From: Alistipes dispar
GTDB taxonomy: Bacteria > Bacteroidota > Bacteroidia > Bacteroidales > Rikenellaceae
Assembly: GCF_006542685.1 (NCBI RefSeq)
Contig: NZ_AP019736.1
Location: 716,001-780,000, forward strand
DNA length: 64,000 bases
Direction of reading: 5' to 3'
The translations under genes were made by a program, and so were the position numbers. The notes beneath the pieces are model-generated. The model saw only the letters and a list, made by a program, of their open reading frames with translations. It searched no databases and was not told the DNA's origin. Shown here one piece after another: positions 8,882 to 17,103 of the stretch. Positions within the stretch are counted from its first letter, which is position 1; every line of letters begins with the position of its first letter.

Positions 8882-9507
8882 TTCTTCCGCTCGTCATACT
8901 CTACGTCGTGACGCTCGTCTATCTCCCGATCACCGAGCGTTTCCGCAACTTCGCTTCGCTCATCGGCCTGCAAGGATGGCTGCTGTTCGCCGTCGCGCTG
9001 GTGCGCCTGCACGCCATCAACCCCGCCGAACTGGCCTTCATCGCCGTCGAGACCCTCCTGTTCAAGGGCATCCTCGTCCCGTGGATGCTCTTCGCCGTCA
9101 TCCGCCGCACGAAGATCAACCGCGTGCGCCGCTCCGGCTCGTCGCAGTCGGGGGCGCTGCTGCTGTCGCTCACGGCGCTCGTCGTCAGCGCCTCGATCAC
9201 CTACTACATCGCCGATTCGGCCGTCGATCTGATCTTCTTCGGCGTGGCGCTCTACTCGCTGCTGAGCGGACTGATCCTCATCACGCTGCGCCAGCGCATC
9301 TTCTCGCACATGGTGGGATTCCTCGTCATCGAGAACGGCGTGTTCCTCTTCTCGACGGCCATCGGCGTCGAAATGCCGCTGGTCATCAACTTCGCCATCC
9401 TGCTTGACATCCTCATCTCGGTGCTCATGCTGGGCATCTTCTTCACGAAGATCGACGGCAAACTGCACGCCGACGACGCCGATTCGCTCACCAACGTAAA
9501 GGACTGA
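8878..9507 (+). CDS. Ehr/hydrogenase-4-like membrane subunit E (HyfE, NuoK-like)
   Basis: A 209-aa hydrophobic protein with about six to seven membrane segments. Size and pattern, including FSHMVGFLVIENGVFLFS, match HyfE, whose C-terminal half resembles NuoK with a buried glutamate in the VIENG segment. The start was chosen at 8878 because the ATG overlaps the upstream stop (ATGA) and gives the family length; the frame is open far upstream in the shadow of earlier genes. It probably forms part of the ion path between the NuoH-like and antiporter-like subunits. Confidence 0.88.
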   Translation: MILPLVILYVVTLVYLPITERFRNFASLIGLQGWLLFAVALVRLHAINPAELAFIAVETLLFKGILVPWMLFAVIRRTKINRVRRSGSSQSGALLLSLTALVVSASITYYIADSAVDLIFFGVALYSLLSGLILITLRQRIFSHMVGFLVIENGVFLFSTAIGVEMPLVINFAILLDILISVLMLGIFFTKIDGKLHADDADSLTNVKD

Positions 9508-9511
9508 CGCC

Positions 9512-10915
9512 ATGATGCTCTTCTACCTGATCGCAAGCATTCTGGCCGCCTCGGCGGCCTTCGCGGCCCGCAACGAGCGGCAGATCGCCGCCGCGGGCGC
9601 CGCATTCTACGCCGTTCAGGCCGTCTTCGTCCTCTGCATCTTCGCCGGAGGACTCTACGGCACCGACTCGCTCGGCGTCTTCTCCTTCGACGCCGCCGGC
9701 ACGCTTTTCCACATCCTGCTCGTCGTGGTCTCGGCCTTCGCCTTCGCCCACTCCGAAGCCTACCTGCACGGCAGCGACCTGAGGCAGACGCGCACCTACT
9801 CGGCGCTCCTGATGCTCCTCACCACGGCCATCTCCGGAGCCTATTTCGCCTCGAACCTGGCCGTGACGTGGATCTTCCTCGAAGCCACGACGCTCTGCTC
9901 GGCAGGCATCATCTACCACCGCCGCACGGCGCAGACGCTCGAAGCGGCGTGGAAATACGTCTTCGTCTGCTCGACGGGCATCGCCATGGCCTATCTGGGC
10001 ATCCTGCTGCTGGCCGCCGCCACCAAATGCGAATCGCTCTCCTACGAAGCGGTCGCCGCCGCGGCCGCGGGCGGCAACGCCCTCTACCTGAAGACCGCCT
10101 TCCTGCTGATCCTCTGCGGATACAGTTGCAAGGTCGAGCTTTTCCCGCTCTACACCGTGGGCGTCGATGCCAACTTCGCCGCGCCGTCGCCCGCCTCGGC
10201 GCTCATCTCCACGGGGCTGGTCAATGCCGGCTTCCTGGCCGTGCTGCGCGTCTATAGGATTCTCGCCGCCACGGAGGTCTTCCCGTGGGTCCGCTCCGTG
10301 CTGCTCGTCGTCGGCGTGCTGTCGCTCGCGATCGGCGCGCTCTTCCTGCGCCGCACGAACAACTACAAGCGTTTCCTCTCCTACTCCACGGTCGAGAACA
10401 TGGGTATCGCGGCCATCGGACTGGGCATCGGCGGCGCGGGCGTCTGGGCCGCCGTGTTCCACGTCGTCTGCCACACGCTCATCAAGAGCAGCCTCTTCCT
10501 GCAAATGGCCGTCGTGCGGCAGGTTTACAACGGCTACCGCATCAACCGCATCGGCGACTACATCCACATCAACCGCGTGGGGGCCGTCGGCCTGCTCGCC
10601 GGCATGGTCGTCGTGATGGCCTTCCCGCCCTCGCCGCTCTTCGTCTCCGAGCTGGCGATCCTCCGCGAGGTGATCGCCGCCGGCAAATGGTGGCTCGTGG
10701 GCGTCATGCTGCTGCTGCTCTGCATCGTCATCTACTCCTTCTGCGTGCGGATGCTCCGGCTCTGCTACCAGCCCAACCAGGACGAGCTGCACCCCTCGAA
10801 AGCCGACCGCAAACTCTCGTGGTCGGCCCTCACGCTGCTGCTGGCCGCGATCGTCGTCGGCGTGTGGCAGCCCGCATTCCTCGAACGTCTGATCGCTCAA
10901 ATCGTATCGCTATGA
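9512..10915 (+). CDS. Ehr/hydrogenase-4-like membrane subunit F (HyfF, NuoN/M-type antiporter subunit)
   Basis: A 467-aa protein of the proton-conducting transporter family and the second antiporter-like subunit of the complex. Conserved helices include the glutamate-bearing TWIFLEATTLCSAG segment and the lysine-bearing GYSCKVELFPLYTVGVDANF segment, as in HyfF/HyfD. Length is typical of HyfF (about 480-525 aa). The start is the first ATG of an ATGATG pair at 9512. The gene overlaps the large-subunit gene by ATGA, implying translational coupling between the membrane arm and the hydrophilic arm. Confidence 0.9.
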   Translation: MMLFYLIASILAASAAFAARNERQIAAAGAAFYAVQAVFVLCIFAGGLYGTDSLGVFSFDAAGTLFHILLVVVSAFAFAHSEAYLHGSDLRQTRTYSALLMLLTTAISGAYFASNLAVTWIFLEATTLCSAGIIYHRRTAQTLEAAWKYVFVCSTGIAMAYLGILLLAAATKCESLSYEAVAAAAAGGNALYLKTAFLLILCGYSCKVELFPLYTVGVDANFAAPSPASALISTGLVNAGFLAVLRVYRILAATEVFPWVRSVLLVVGVLSLAIGALFLRRTNNYKRFLSYSTVENMGIAAIGLGIGGAGVWAAVFHVVCHTLIKSSLFLQMAVVRQVYNGYRINRIGDYIHINRVGAVGLLAGMVVVMAFPPSPLFVSELAILREVIAAGKWWLVGVMLLLLCIVIYSFCVRMLRLCYQPNQDELHPSKADRKLSWSALTLLLAAIVVGVWQPAFLERLIAQIVSL

Positions 10916-12432
10916 ACTGGTATTCGACCGACAACCGCTCCCTGCACGTCCCGCTGAGCGAGATTCCCGAGGTCGCCTACGCCGAATTCCACGACGAGCT
11001 GGCCGCGCGCCTCGCCCGGCCGCAGTACCACGTGGCGCACTATTTCGCCCTTCCCGCGGGCGACCGGATGCGCTTCTTCTGCCTGCTGCTCGACGACGCC
11101 CGGAGCCGCGTGCTCATCGCCTCGCACGCCACGGAGTACTACGACGACGGAGCTCTGCCGTCGCTCACGGCCCTGCACCCGCAGATGCACCCCTTCGAAC
11201 GCGACATCGCGGAGCGCTACGGCATCCGGTTCGACGCCATGCCGTGGCCCAAACCGCTGCGGTTCCCCGCCGACGGCTACGACCGCCGCAGCTCGATCGA
11301 CAACTACCCCTTCTACACGATGGAGGGACGCTCGCTGCACGAAGTGAACGTCGGACCGATCCACGCCGGAATCATCGAACCGGGGGCCTTCCGCTTCATC
11401 TGCAACGGCGAGCAAGTCCTCCACCTCGAAATCGCGCTGGGCTACCAGCACCGCGGCGCGGAAGCCGAGTTCGCCGCCACGGAGAACCGGCTGCGGCAGG
11501 CGTGTCTGGCCGAAACCGTCGCGGGCGACAGCGCCGTGGCCCATGCCTCGGCGTTCGCCGCCGCCGTCGAACGCCTCGCGGGATTCCGCGCTCCGGAGCG
11601 TCTGGAGACCGAGCGCGGCATCGCCCTCGAACTCGAACGGATGGCCATGCAGATCGCCGACACGGGGGCGCTCTCCATGGACGTCGGCTACCAGCTCGGG
11701 CAGGTGGCCTGCGAGGCGTTGCGCACCATGACGATCAACACCACGCAGGCGTGGTGCGGCAACCGCTTCGGCAAGGGCCTCGTCCGCCCCGGCGGCACGG
11801 ACCATCCGCTCGACGCCGGGACGGCCGGCACGATCCGCCGCAACGTCCGCGAAATCGCCCGCCGCTACGACGAGGTGCGCCGCGACATCAAGTCCTCGCC
11901 CTCGCTGCTGGCCCGTTTCGAACAGTGCGGCATCGTGCCGCGCGAGGAGATGCTGCGCATCGGCGGCGTGGGACAGGCGGCCCGCGCGAGCGGCCTTGCG
12001 CGCGACGTCCGCGCCTCGCACCCGTGGGGCGTCTATGCCGAAACGCTGCGCCACGAACCCATCGTCAGGACGCAGGGCGACGTGATGGCCCGCCTGATGG
12101 TCCGCTGCCGCGAGGTGCTGCAATCGGCCGCCTACATCGACCGCCTGCTCGACGCGTGGGAGCGGCAGACGCCTCCGGCCGTCCCGCAGCCCGACTACAC
12201 GGTGCCGCTGGCCCCCGAGGCGCTGTCGTTCGGACTGGTCGAAGGATGGCGCGGCGAGACATGCCACGTCGCGGTGACCGACGCCGCGGGGCGCATCGCG
12301 GCCTGCCGCATCAAGGACCCGAGCCTGCACAACTGGCTGGCCCTCGCGCTGGCCGTGCGCGGCGAAGGCATCTCCGATTTCCCGATCTGCAACAAGAGTT
12401 TCAACCTCTCCTACTGCGGGCACGACCTTTGA
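10912..12432 (+). CDS. Hydrogenase-like large subunit lacking the NiFe ligands (HyfG/HycE/NuoCD-like, Ehr type)
   Basis: A 506-aa protein with an N-terminal NuoC-like domain (residues about 1-135, motif FERDIAERYGIRFD) fused to a NuoD/large-subunit domain containing GYQHRGAE. In true [NiFe] hydrogenases two CxxC pairs bind the metal site. Here the first pair (family CGIC) reads A204-G-D-S207. The C-terminal pair (family DPCxxC) reads N498-L-S-Y-C-G503, so neither aligned cysteine position is kept. All four ligands therefore appear lost and H2 chemistry is not expected. This fits energy-converting hydrogenase-related (Ehr) complexes. The protein lacks the C-terminal maturation peptide of active hydrogenases, and no hyp maturation genes lie in the window. 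Confidence 0.88.
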   Translation: MNWYSTDNRSLHVPLSEIPEVAYAEFHDELAARLARPQYHVAHYFALPAGDRMRFFCLLLDDARSRVLIASHATEYYDDGALPSLTALHPQMHPFERDIAERYGIRFDAMPWPKPLRFPADGYDRRSSIDNYPFYTMEGRSLHEVNVGPIHAGIIEPGAFRFICNGEQVLHLEIALGYQHRGAEAEFAATENRLRQACLAETVAGDSAVAHASAFAAAVERLAGFRAPERLETERGIALELERMAMQIADTGALSMDVGYQLGQVACEALRTMTINTTQAWCGNRFGKGLVRPGGTDHPLDAGTAGTIRRNVREIARRYDEVRRDIKSSPSLLARFEQCGIVPREEMLRIGGVGQAARASGLARDVRASHPWGVYAETLRHEPIVRTQGDVMARLMVRCREVLQSAAYIDRLLDAWERQTPPAVPQPDYTVPLAPEALSFGLVEGWRGETCHVAVTDAAGRIAACRIKDPSLHNWLALALAVRGEGISDFPICNKSFNLSYCGHDL

Positions 12433-12519
12433 CGCGGCCCGCCCGGAGAAGAGGCCCGGCAGGGCGCACCGCCACCGCGGACCGTCCGCCGGAACGAACC
12501 GAAAAAAAATAGACCGAAC

Positions 12520-13293
12520 ATGCTGTTTCCCAAGATACGCGTTCTACGCAGCCACGGCCGGCAGGCCATTCCGGATCTCGACACCGTGGAGCTGACCCCC
12601 AAATTCCGGGGACGTCCCGTCCTGACGGCTCCCTGCGACGACCAGACGGCGGAAGCAGTCGGACGCGCCGCGCAGCGGTGTCCCACGGGCGCGCTCTCCG
12701 CGCAGCCCTTCGCGCTCGACCTGGGGCGCTGCCTCTTCTGCGGCGAGTGCGCCCGCATCGCGCAAAGCGCGATACGCTTCACGAATGACTACCGCATCGG
12801 ATCGCCCGTGCGCGAGGGTCTCGTCGTCCGCCCGGGGCAGGAGCGCATCCCGTTCGACGCCGCACAAGTGCGGCCCGAGATCCGCCGGTTTTTCGCCGAA
12901 GCGCTCCAGTTGCGCGAAGTCTCGGCCGGCGGCGACGCCTCGGTGGAGATGGAGCTGGGAGCCACGGGCAACGTCAATTTCGACCTCGGCCGCCACGGCA
13001 TCGGATTCACCGCCTCGCCGCGCCACGCCGACGGCGTGGTCGTCTCGGGACCCGTCACGCGGAACATGGCCGAGGCGCTCGAGATCTGCTACGACGCCGT
13101 CGCCGAACCGAAGGTGCTCGTCGCCTGCGGCACGGAGGCCTGCTCGGGCGGGCTGTTCGCCGCGAGCCGCGCCATAGACCGCTCGTTCTTCGACCGTCAC
13201 CGGGTCGATCTCTGGCTGCCCGGCGCACCGACTCACCCGATGGTCTTCATCGACGGCATCCGCACGCTGCTGGGCAGAAAAAAACGGGAATAA
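12520..13293 (+). CDS. Ferredoxin-domain plus NuoB/HyfI-like small subunit with degenerate proximal cluster site
   Basis: A 257-aa fusion of a HyfH-like ferredoxin domain and a HyfI/NuoB-like domain. Cysteines 54, 71, 74 and 77 (RCP, then CLFCGEC) can hold one [4Fe-4S] cluster; the second cluster of classical HyfH is missing. In the NuoB-like part the first two proximal-cluster ligands, normally in a CNxC motif, read G150-N-V-N153. The ligand in the usual GCPP motif is alanine 236 in LPGAPTHP. Only a cysteine at 208 (near GG) remains. Electron transfer to the usual catalytic interface is therefore unlikely or rewired. It sits 87 bp after the large-subunit gene and 3 bp before the chromate transporter pair. 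Confidence 0.82.
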   Translation: MLFPKIRVLRSHGRQAIPDLDTVELTPKFRGRPVLTAPCDDQTAEAVGRAAQRCPTGALSAQPFALDLGRCLFCGECARIAQSAIRFTNDYRIGSPVREGLVVRPGQERIPFDAAQVRPEIRRFFAEALQLREVSAGGDASVEMELGATGNVNFDLGRHGIGFTASPRHADGVVVSGPVTRNMAEALEICYDAVAEPKVLVACGTEACSGGLFAASRAIDRSFFDRHRVDLWLPGAPTHPMVFIDGIRTLLGRKKRE

Positions 13294-13296
13294 GTC

Positions 13297-13845
13297 ATGG
13301 AGCGGACCACTCTTTTCGAACTCTTCCGCAGCTTTTTCAAGATCGGACTGTTCACCTTCGGGGGCGGCTACGCGATGGTTCCGCTCATCGAGGCCGAGAT
13401 CATCGAACGGCGCCGCTGGCTGCCGCAGGGGGAATTCCTGGACCTGCTGACGCTGGCGCAATCCTCGCCCGGACCCATCGCCGTCAATACGTCGGTCTTC
13501 ATCGGCTACAAGGTCCGCGGACTGCGGGGCGCCGTGGCGGCCTCGCTGGGGGCCGTGCTGCCGTCGTTCCTCATCATCCTGATCGTGGCGATCTTCTTCG
13601 CGGGCATCCGCCACAACCCGGTGGTGGACGCCGCCTTCAAGGGGATGCGCCCGGCCGTCGTGGCGCTGATCGTCGTGCCGGTCTTCTCGCTGGCCCGGGG
13701 CATGCACCCGGCGCTCATGGCCGTCGCGGTCCTCGCGGCGCTGGCCGTCTGGGGCCTGGGCTGGTCGCCCGTGCTGCTCATCGCCGCCGGAGCCGCGGCC
13801 GGCATCGGATGGACGCTCACAATCGGTAAACGCCTGCACAAATGA
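13297..13845 (+). CDS. Chromate transporter, half-size subunit 1
   Basis: A 182-aa membrane protein of the CHR family. The N-terminal motif FFKIGLFTFGGGYAMVPLIE and the following LTLAQSSPGPIAVNT are hallmarks of single-domain (short-chain) chromate transporters. Half-size members occur as adjacent pairs that act together, and the partner follows with an ATGA overlap. The first gene starts 3 bp after the hydrogenase-like small subunit, so the pair is probably co-transcribed with the complex. The substrate in anaerobic gut bacteria is uncertain; export of chromate or another oxyanion is the family expectation. Confidence 0.9.
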   Translation: MERTTLFELFRSFFKIGLFTFGGGYAMVPLIEAEIIERRRWLPQGEFLDLLTLAQSSPGPIAVNTSVFIGYKVRGLRGAVAASLGAVLPSFLIILIVAIFFAGIRHNPVVDAAFKGMRPAVVALIVVPVFSLARGMHPALMAVAVLAALAVWGLGWSPVLLIAAGAAAGIGWTLTIGKRLHK

Positions 13846-14414
13846 TCTACCTGCAACTCTTCCTATCGTACCTCAAGATCGGGTTCTTCGGATTCGGCGG
13901 CGGCTACGCCATGCTGGCGCTGATCCAGAACGAGGTGGTCGTCCGCCACGCGTGGATGACCAACACCGAATTTACGGATATCGTGGCCGTGAGCCAGATG
14001 ACCCCCGGCCCCATCGCCATCAACTCGGCGACCTACGTGGGCTACACGGTCGGGGCGCAGGCGGGCGACAACCCGTTCTTCGGCATCCTCGGCTCTGCGA
14101 TCGCCACCTTCGCCGTCTGCCTGCCGTCGCTGACGGTCATGCTCGTCCTGACACGCTTCTTCCTGCGCCTGAAGGGCAATGCCGTCCTGGCGGGAGCCAT
14201 GTCGGGCATGAAACCCGTCGTCATCGGCATGATCGCTTCGGCGGCCCTGCTGCTCATGTTCCCCGCCTCGCACGAGGGCGAGAGCTTCATCGACGGCTGG
14301 AGCTGGGCGATCTTCGGCCTCTGCATCGTCGCCTCGGCCCGCAAGGTCAATCCCATCCTGCTGATCCTTCTCTCGGCCGCCGCGGGCATCGTGATCTACC
14401 ATCCTTTCTGCTAA
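13842..14414 (+). CDS. Chromate transporter, half-size subunit 2
   Basis: A 190-aa membrane protein, paralogous to the preceding gene: YLKIGFFGFGGGYAMLALIQ and VSQMTPGPIAINSATYVGY repeat the CHR motifs. The ATG overlaps the upstream stop codon by ATGA, which suggests equal expression and a heterodimer. It is the last gene of the long plus-strand run that begins at rsmE; the AT-rich region starts directly after it. Confidence 0.9.
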   Translation: MIYLQLFLSYLKIGFFGFGGGYAMLALIQNEVVVRHAWMTNTEFTDIVAVSQMTPGPIAINSATYVGYTVGAQAGDNPFFGILGSAIATFAVCLPSLTVMLVLTRFFLRLKGNAVLAGAMSGMKPVVIGMIASAALLLMFPASHEGESFIDGWSWAIFGLCIVASARKVNPILLILLSAAAGIVIYHPFC

Positions 14415-14549
14415 CACCCGTCGCCATACTTCCCGAGAGATCGCGATACGTATGCCGTATTGCGGTCGTTGTCATGCATCACAGCCATATCAAAAATATC
14501 AATCTATTGCTTAATAAGCAACGCCCATAATAATAAAATATTAACCTTT

Positions 14550-14581
14550 TTTGCTTGTCAGATATATTTTATATATCTTTA
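14550..14581 (+). promoter_or_regulatory. Promoter upstream of the Cys-rich peptide/propeller locus
   Basis: TTTG (14550-14553) and TATCTTTA (14574-14581) are separated by 20 bp, close to the TTTG-N19-21-TAnnTTTG consensus. The stretch 14415-14658 is otherwise AT-rich and holds no convincing gene. Confidence 0.5.
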
Positions 14582-14658
14582 CTGCAAACCATTCGGTACA
14601 ATAGCGCCAAACAGTTCACAACTTAACCCTAATTTTACTTAAAATTTCATTCTTATAA

Positions 14659-14916
14659 AAAACACTTATTTTTGCGGGTATCGCATTGCTAACAGCCGCA
14701 ACTCTCGTTACCGGACACATGATCATTATTCCTTATAATGCCAAAGTGCCGGCCAACAACGAATACGGCTCAACAACAGTAACCTGTTATTGCTCCTACA
14801 ATAATTGCCGGTTCTGGAATTGCAATACTGTTTATCACTGCAACTATCCTATATGCGAAGAGGTATCATCCGATGAAGCCTTCGACAAAGGACAATGTAC
14901 ACTCTATTCAATGTAA
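14659..14916 (+). pseudogene. Small secreted Cys-rich peptide without a normal start codon (NVEALA-like context)
   Basis: The frame after the stop at 14656-14658 reads like a signal peptide, KTLIFAGIALLTAATLVTG, but has no ATG where one would be expected; the bases upstream (AT followed by six A) look like a damaged ATG-Lys start. The mature part of about 60 residues contains eight cysteines in the order CYC-C-C-C-C-C. Bacteroidales often place a short secreted peptide (NVEALA family) directly before a propeller-type lipoprotein, as here, but the NVEALA signature itself is not visible. A TTG at 14686 or ATG at 14719 could start a shorter form. It ends 17 bp before the next gene. Confidence 0.45.
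14667..14674 (+). promoter_or_regulatory. Perfect -7 box inside the signal-peptide frame
   Basis: TATTTTTG matches TAnnTTTG exactly and would start transcripts near 14681, downstream of the apparent signal-peptide start. If active, it would drive the lipoprotein gene rather than the full peptide. Confidence 0.4.
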
Positions 14917-14932
14917 TCAACAGGCCCGACCT

Positions 14933-16489
14933 ATGTCTATATATCCGAACAAATTGACAATATACCTGTCAATTATATCCATCTTCGCAGGATGTTCTCG
15001 CAATTCCGAACTGATCCGGCATACTCCGATTCCTGCCCCCATCCTCTTGGCGCACGAATCGCGGACTGTCGGTACAGATCTGCTTCTGCCGACCAAAATA
15101 TTCCTTCACAAGGACAAGTTGATCATTTTCGAACAAGTTAAAAACGACATGTTCAAAGTTTTCGATCCGCAGACATTCGAGCACCTCTATTCATTCGGAA
15201 ACATAGGCCGGGCCAATAACGAAATATCCGTCCGTCCAAACAATGATGCCGTTATCGTGTCGGATCGACAGGTCGAAATATACGACGTCGGAAAACTCAA
15301 AACAATCGAGTTCGGGGATTCTTCTGCCTCAATCATAAAAACAATTCCCATTCCGTTCCAAAAAGACGACTATCCGATCAACCGACTCAAGAAAATCAAT
15401 GATTCGCTATATTATTTTGACCGAATGTATCGGGAAAAGGATCGGAGCGAATTCGTAAAACTGAATATCGCAACACGAGATCGACACTATTTCGGTTACT
15501 ATCCGAATTGGTGCACGAATCGTCTCTCCGATACGGACAAATACAGGTTGTATTTAAAATCAACCCAATACAATGAAAAACAAGACAAAATAGCAGCTTT
15601 CTACTATCTGTATCCAGTTCTTAAAATCATCGACGCTTCCACCGGAATCTGCTCTGCGGAGATTCACATCGACGGTCTGTCGGATTTTTCATTCCGTAAT
15701 GCCGACAAAGAAAAGATACTTTTCACCGAACCATTCGTCACAGACGACCGCATTTACGTAATGTGGGCCAACATCGTAAAAAACGAAGTCGGAAAAAAAG
15801 GGACCGACTTCACCCCTTCCATTTTCGTATTCGACTGGAAAGGGAACCTGACAGCCAATTATCAACTTGACAAACCGGTTATCGCTTTCACCGTCTCGGA
15901 GGAACTCGGCAAGATTTACTGTACTTCACTCGAAGAAGGCAACATCATCTACGAATATAATCTTCCACCCTTAGACAACAGTAACTTCGCGCCGCAAACG
16001 ACAGAACATGTAGAAACGGCCTATTACACGATCGAGTTGCCCGATACTTACGCCACGACGTCAAAGCAACCCGATGCAATCACTCTATTCAAGGGTTATT
16101 ACGGAAACGTCAATTATTTCGCGCCCCAACGAACTCAGGAAGGATTGACCGAAGGCCGATTCTCGGGAACGGTTTGTATCGGTCTTTTCGAACCCTCGGA
16201 GAAAGCAGACCCGAATGCGACGCCATTCGACCACGAGGATGGAACAATCGGGAAAAGCACGTTCTTCGTCAATGACATCGAAACGGAACGACTCATTCAG
16301 ACGACAACGGTCGAAGAGAATGGAAACATTCAAGCAATTTACCATGCAACATACCGATTTTCAATCGAAAATACTCGCATCCGTCTAACCGTAACACACA
16401 TGCGAAACGATTTCGAGGAACCCGAGCAAAAACAGATGATACGACATATACTCGAATCGTTCCGGCTAAAGCAACACCTCAATCATTGA
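14933..16489 (+). CDS. Beta-propeller-like lipoprotein (BF3164/TolB-like type)
   Basis: A 518-aa protein with a lipoprotein signal ending in IISIFAGC (lipid cysteine 21). The region to about residue 370 has repeated strand-rich units such as LLPTKIFLHKDKLIIFEQ and IYVMWANIVKN, as in six-bladed propeller lipoproteins of the BF3164 type common in Bacteroidales. The last 130 residues form a separate, unrecognised strand-rich domain. Start 14933 is chosen for the signal peptide; the frame is open 60 bp further up. GC content is visibly lower than in flanking genes, pointing to different ancestry. The thioredoxin-like lipoprotein gene follows after 18 bp. Ligand and function are unknown. Confidence 0.75.
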   Translation: MSIYPNKLTIYLSIISIFAGCSRNSELIRHTPIPAPILLAHESRTVGTDLLLPTKIFLHKDKLIIFEQVKNDMFKVFDPQTFEHLYSFGNIGRANNEISVRPNNDAVIVSDRQVEIYDVGKLKTIEFGDSSASIIKTIPIPFQKDDYPINRLKKINDSLYYFDRMYREKDRSEFVKLNIATRDRHYFGYYPNWCTNRLSDTDKYRLYLKSTQYNEKQDKIAAFYYLYPVLKIIDASTGICSAEIHIDGLSDFSFRNADKEKILFTEPFVTDDRIYVMWANIVKNEVGKKGTDFTPSIFVFDWKGNLTANYQLDKPVIAFTVSEELGKIYCTSLEEGNIIYEYNLPPLDNSNFAPQTTEHVETAYYTIELPDTYATTSKQPDAITLFKGYYGNVNYFAPQRTQEGLTEGRFSGTVCIGLFEPSEKADPNATPFDHEDGTIGKSTFFVNDIETERLIQTTTVEENGNIQAIYHATYRFSIENTRIRLTVTHMRNDFEEPEQKQMIRHILESFRLKQHLNH

Positions 16490-16507
16490 TTACAAAAATA
16501 TACGACT

Positions 16508-17080
16508 ATGCAATATAAAACTATTTTATTGGGAATATTGCTTTTAGCGACCAGTTGCACCCGTTTAAAATTGGAAAAAGAGCTTGAACTTTTTACTCAA
16601 ACAGAAATTCAGCTTCCGAAAAATCTGGCTATTGTACAAAACGGAGCATTCCAGGATTTATCTTTTGACATACCGAAGCATCCCATCAAACTCATAATCT
16701 ACTACAGTCCCGAAAGTTGTTCATCCTGCCAAGCCGCTCATTTATACAAGTTAGAGCAATTGTTCTGTTATAAATCAGACAAACATCTTTTTACACCAAT
16801 GATTATTATGTCTCCCGATGAACAACAATACGCATTAACATTAAAATTACTCAAAAGTCAAACAAATTCATTTCCTGTATACCTTGATCGAAAAGACGAA
16901 TTTCGTCAATTGAACCCCAATTTACCTAAAGATACCCGCTTTCATACATTCCTATTGGATCGGCATAATCATATCGTTCTCATCGGAGATCCGCTTCTTA
17001 ATACCGACATGTGGAAACTATTCGAATCAACTCTAAACAATATGCTTTCCCATAATGGCGAATATATTCCGGAAAAGTAA
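16508..17080 (+). CDS. Thioredoxin-like lipoprotein with a CSSC motif
   Basis: A 190-aa protein with lipoprotein signal MQYKTILLGILLLATSC (lipid cysteine 17). The segment IIYYSPESCSSC places a CxxC pair (C71, C74) after a beta strand, as in thioredoxin folds, and a cis-proline-like region follows later (DTRFHTFLLD). It could act as an envelope thiol-disulfide protein. AT-rich like the upstream lipoprotein gene and separated from it by only 18 bp, so both probably belong to one acquired unit. The Cys-rich peptide upstream is an obvious possible substrate, but that is speculation. Confidence 0.7.
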   Translation: MQYKTILLGILLLATSCTRLKLEKELELFTQTEIQLPKNLAIVQNGAFQDLSFDIPKHPIKLIIYYSPESCSSCQAAHLYKLEQLFCYKSDKHLFTPMIIMSPDEQQYALTLKLLKSQTNSFPVYLDRKDEFRQLNPNLPKDTRFHTFLLDRHNHIVLIGDPLLNTDMWKLFESTLNNMLSHNGEYIPEK

Positions 17081-17103
17081 TATTTCATCAAAATACGACA
17101 AAC

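Noticed and set aside
14873..14932. Longer start for the propeller lipoprotein
   Set aside because: It would overlap the Cys-rich peptide frame and put 20 residues before the signal peptide.
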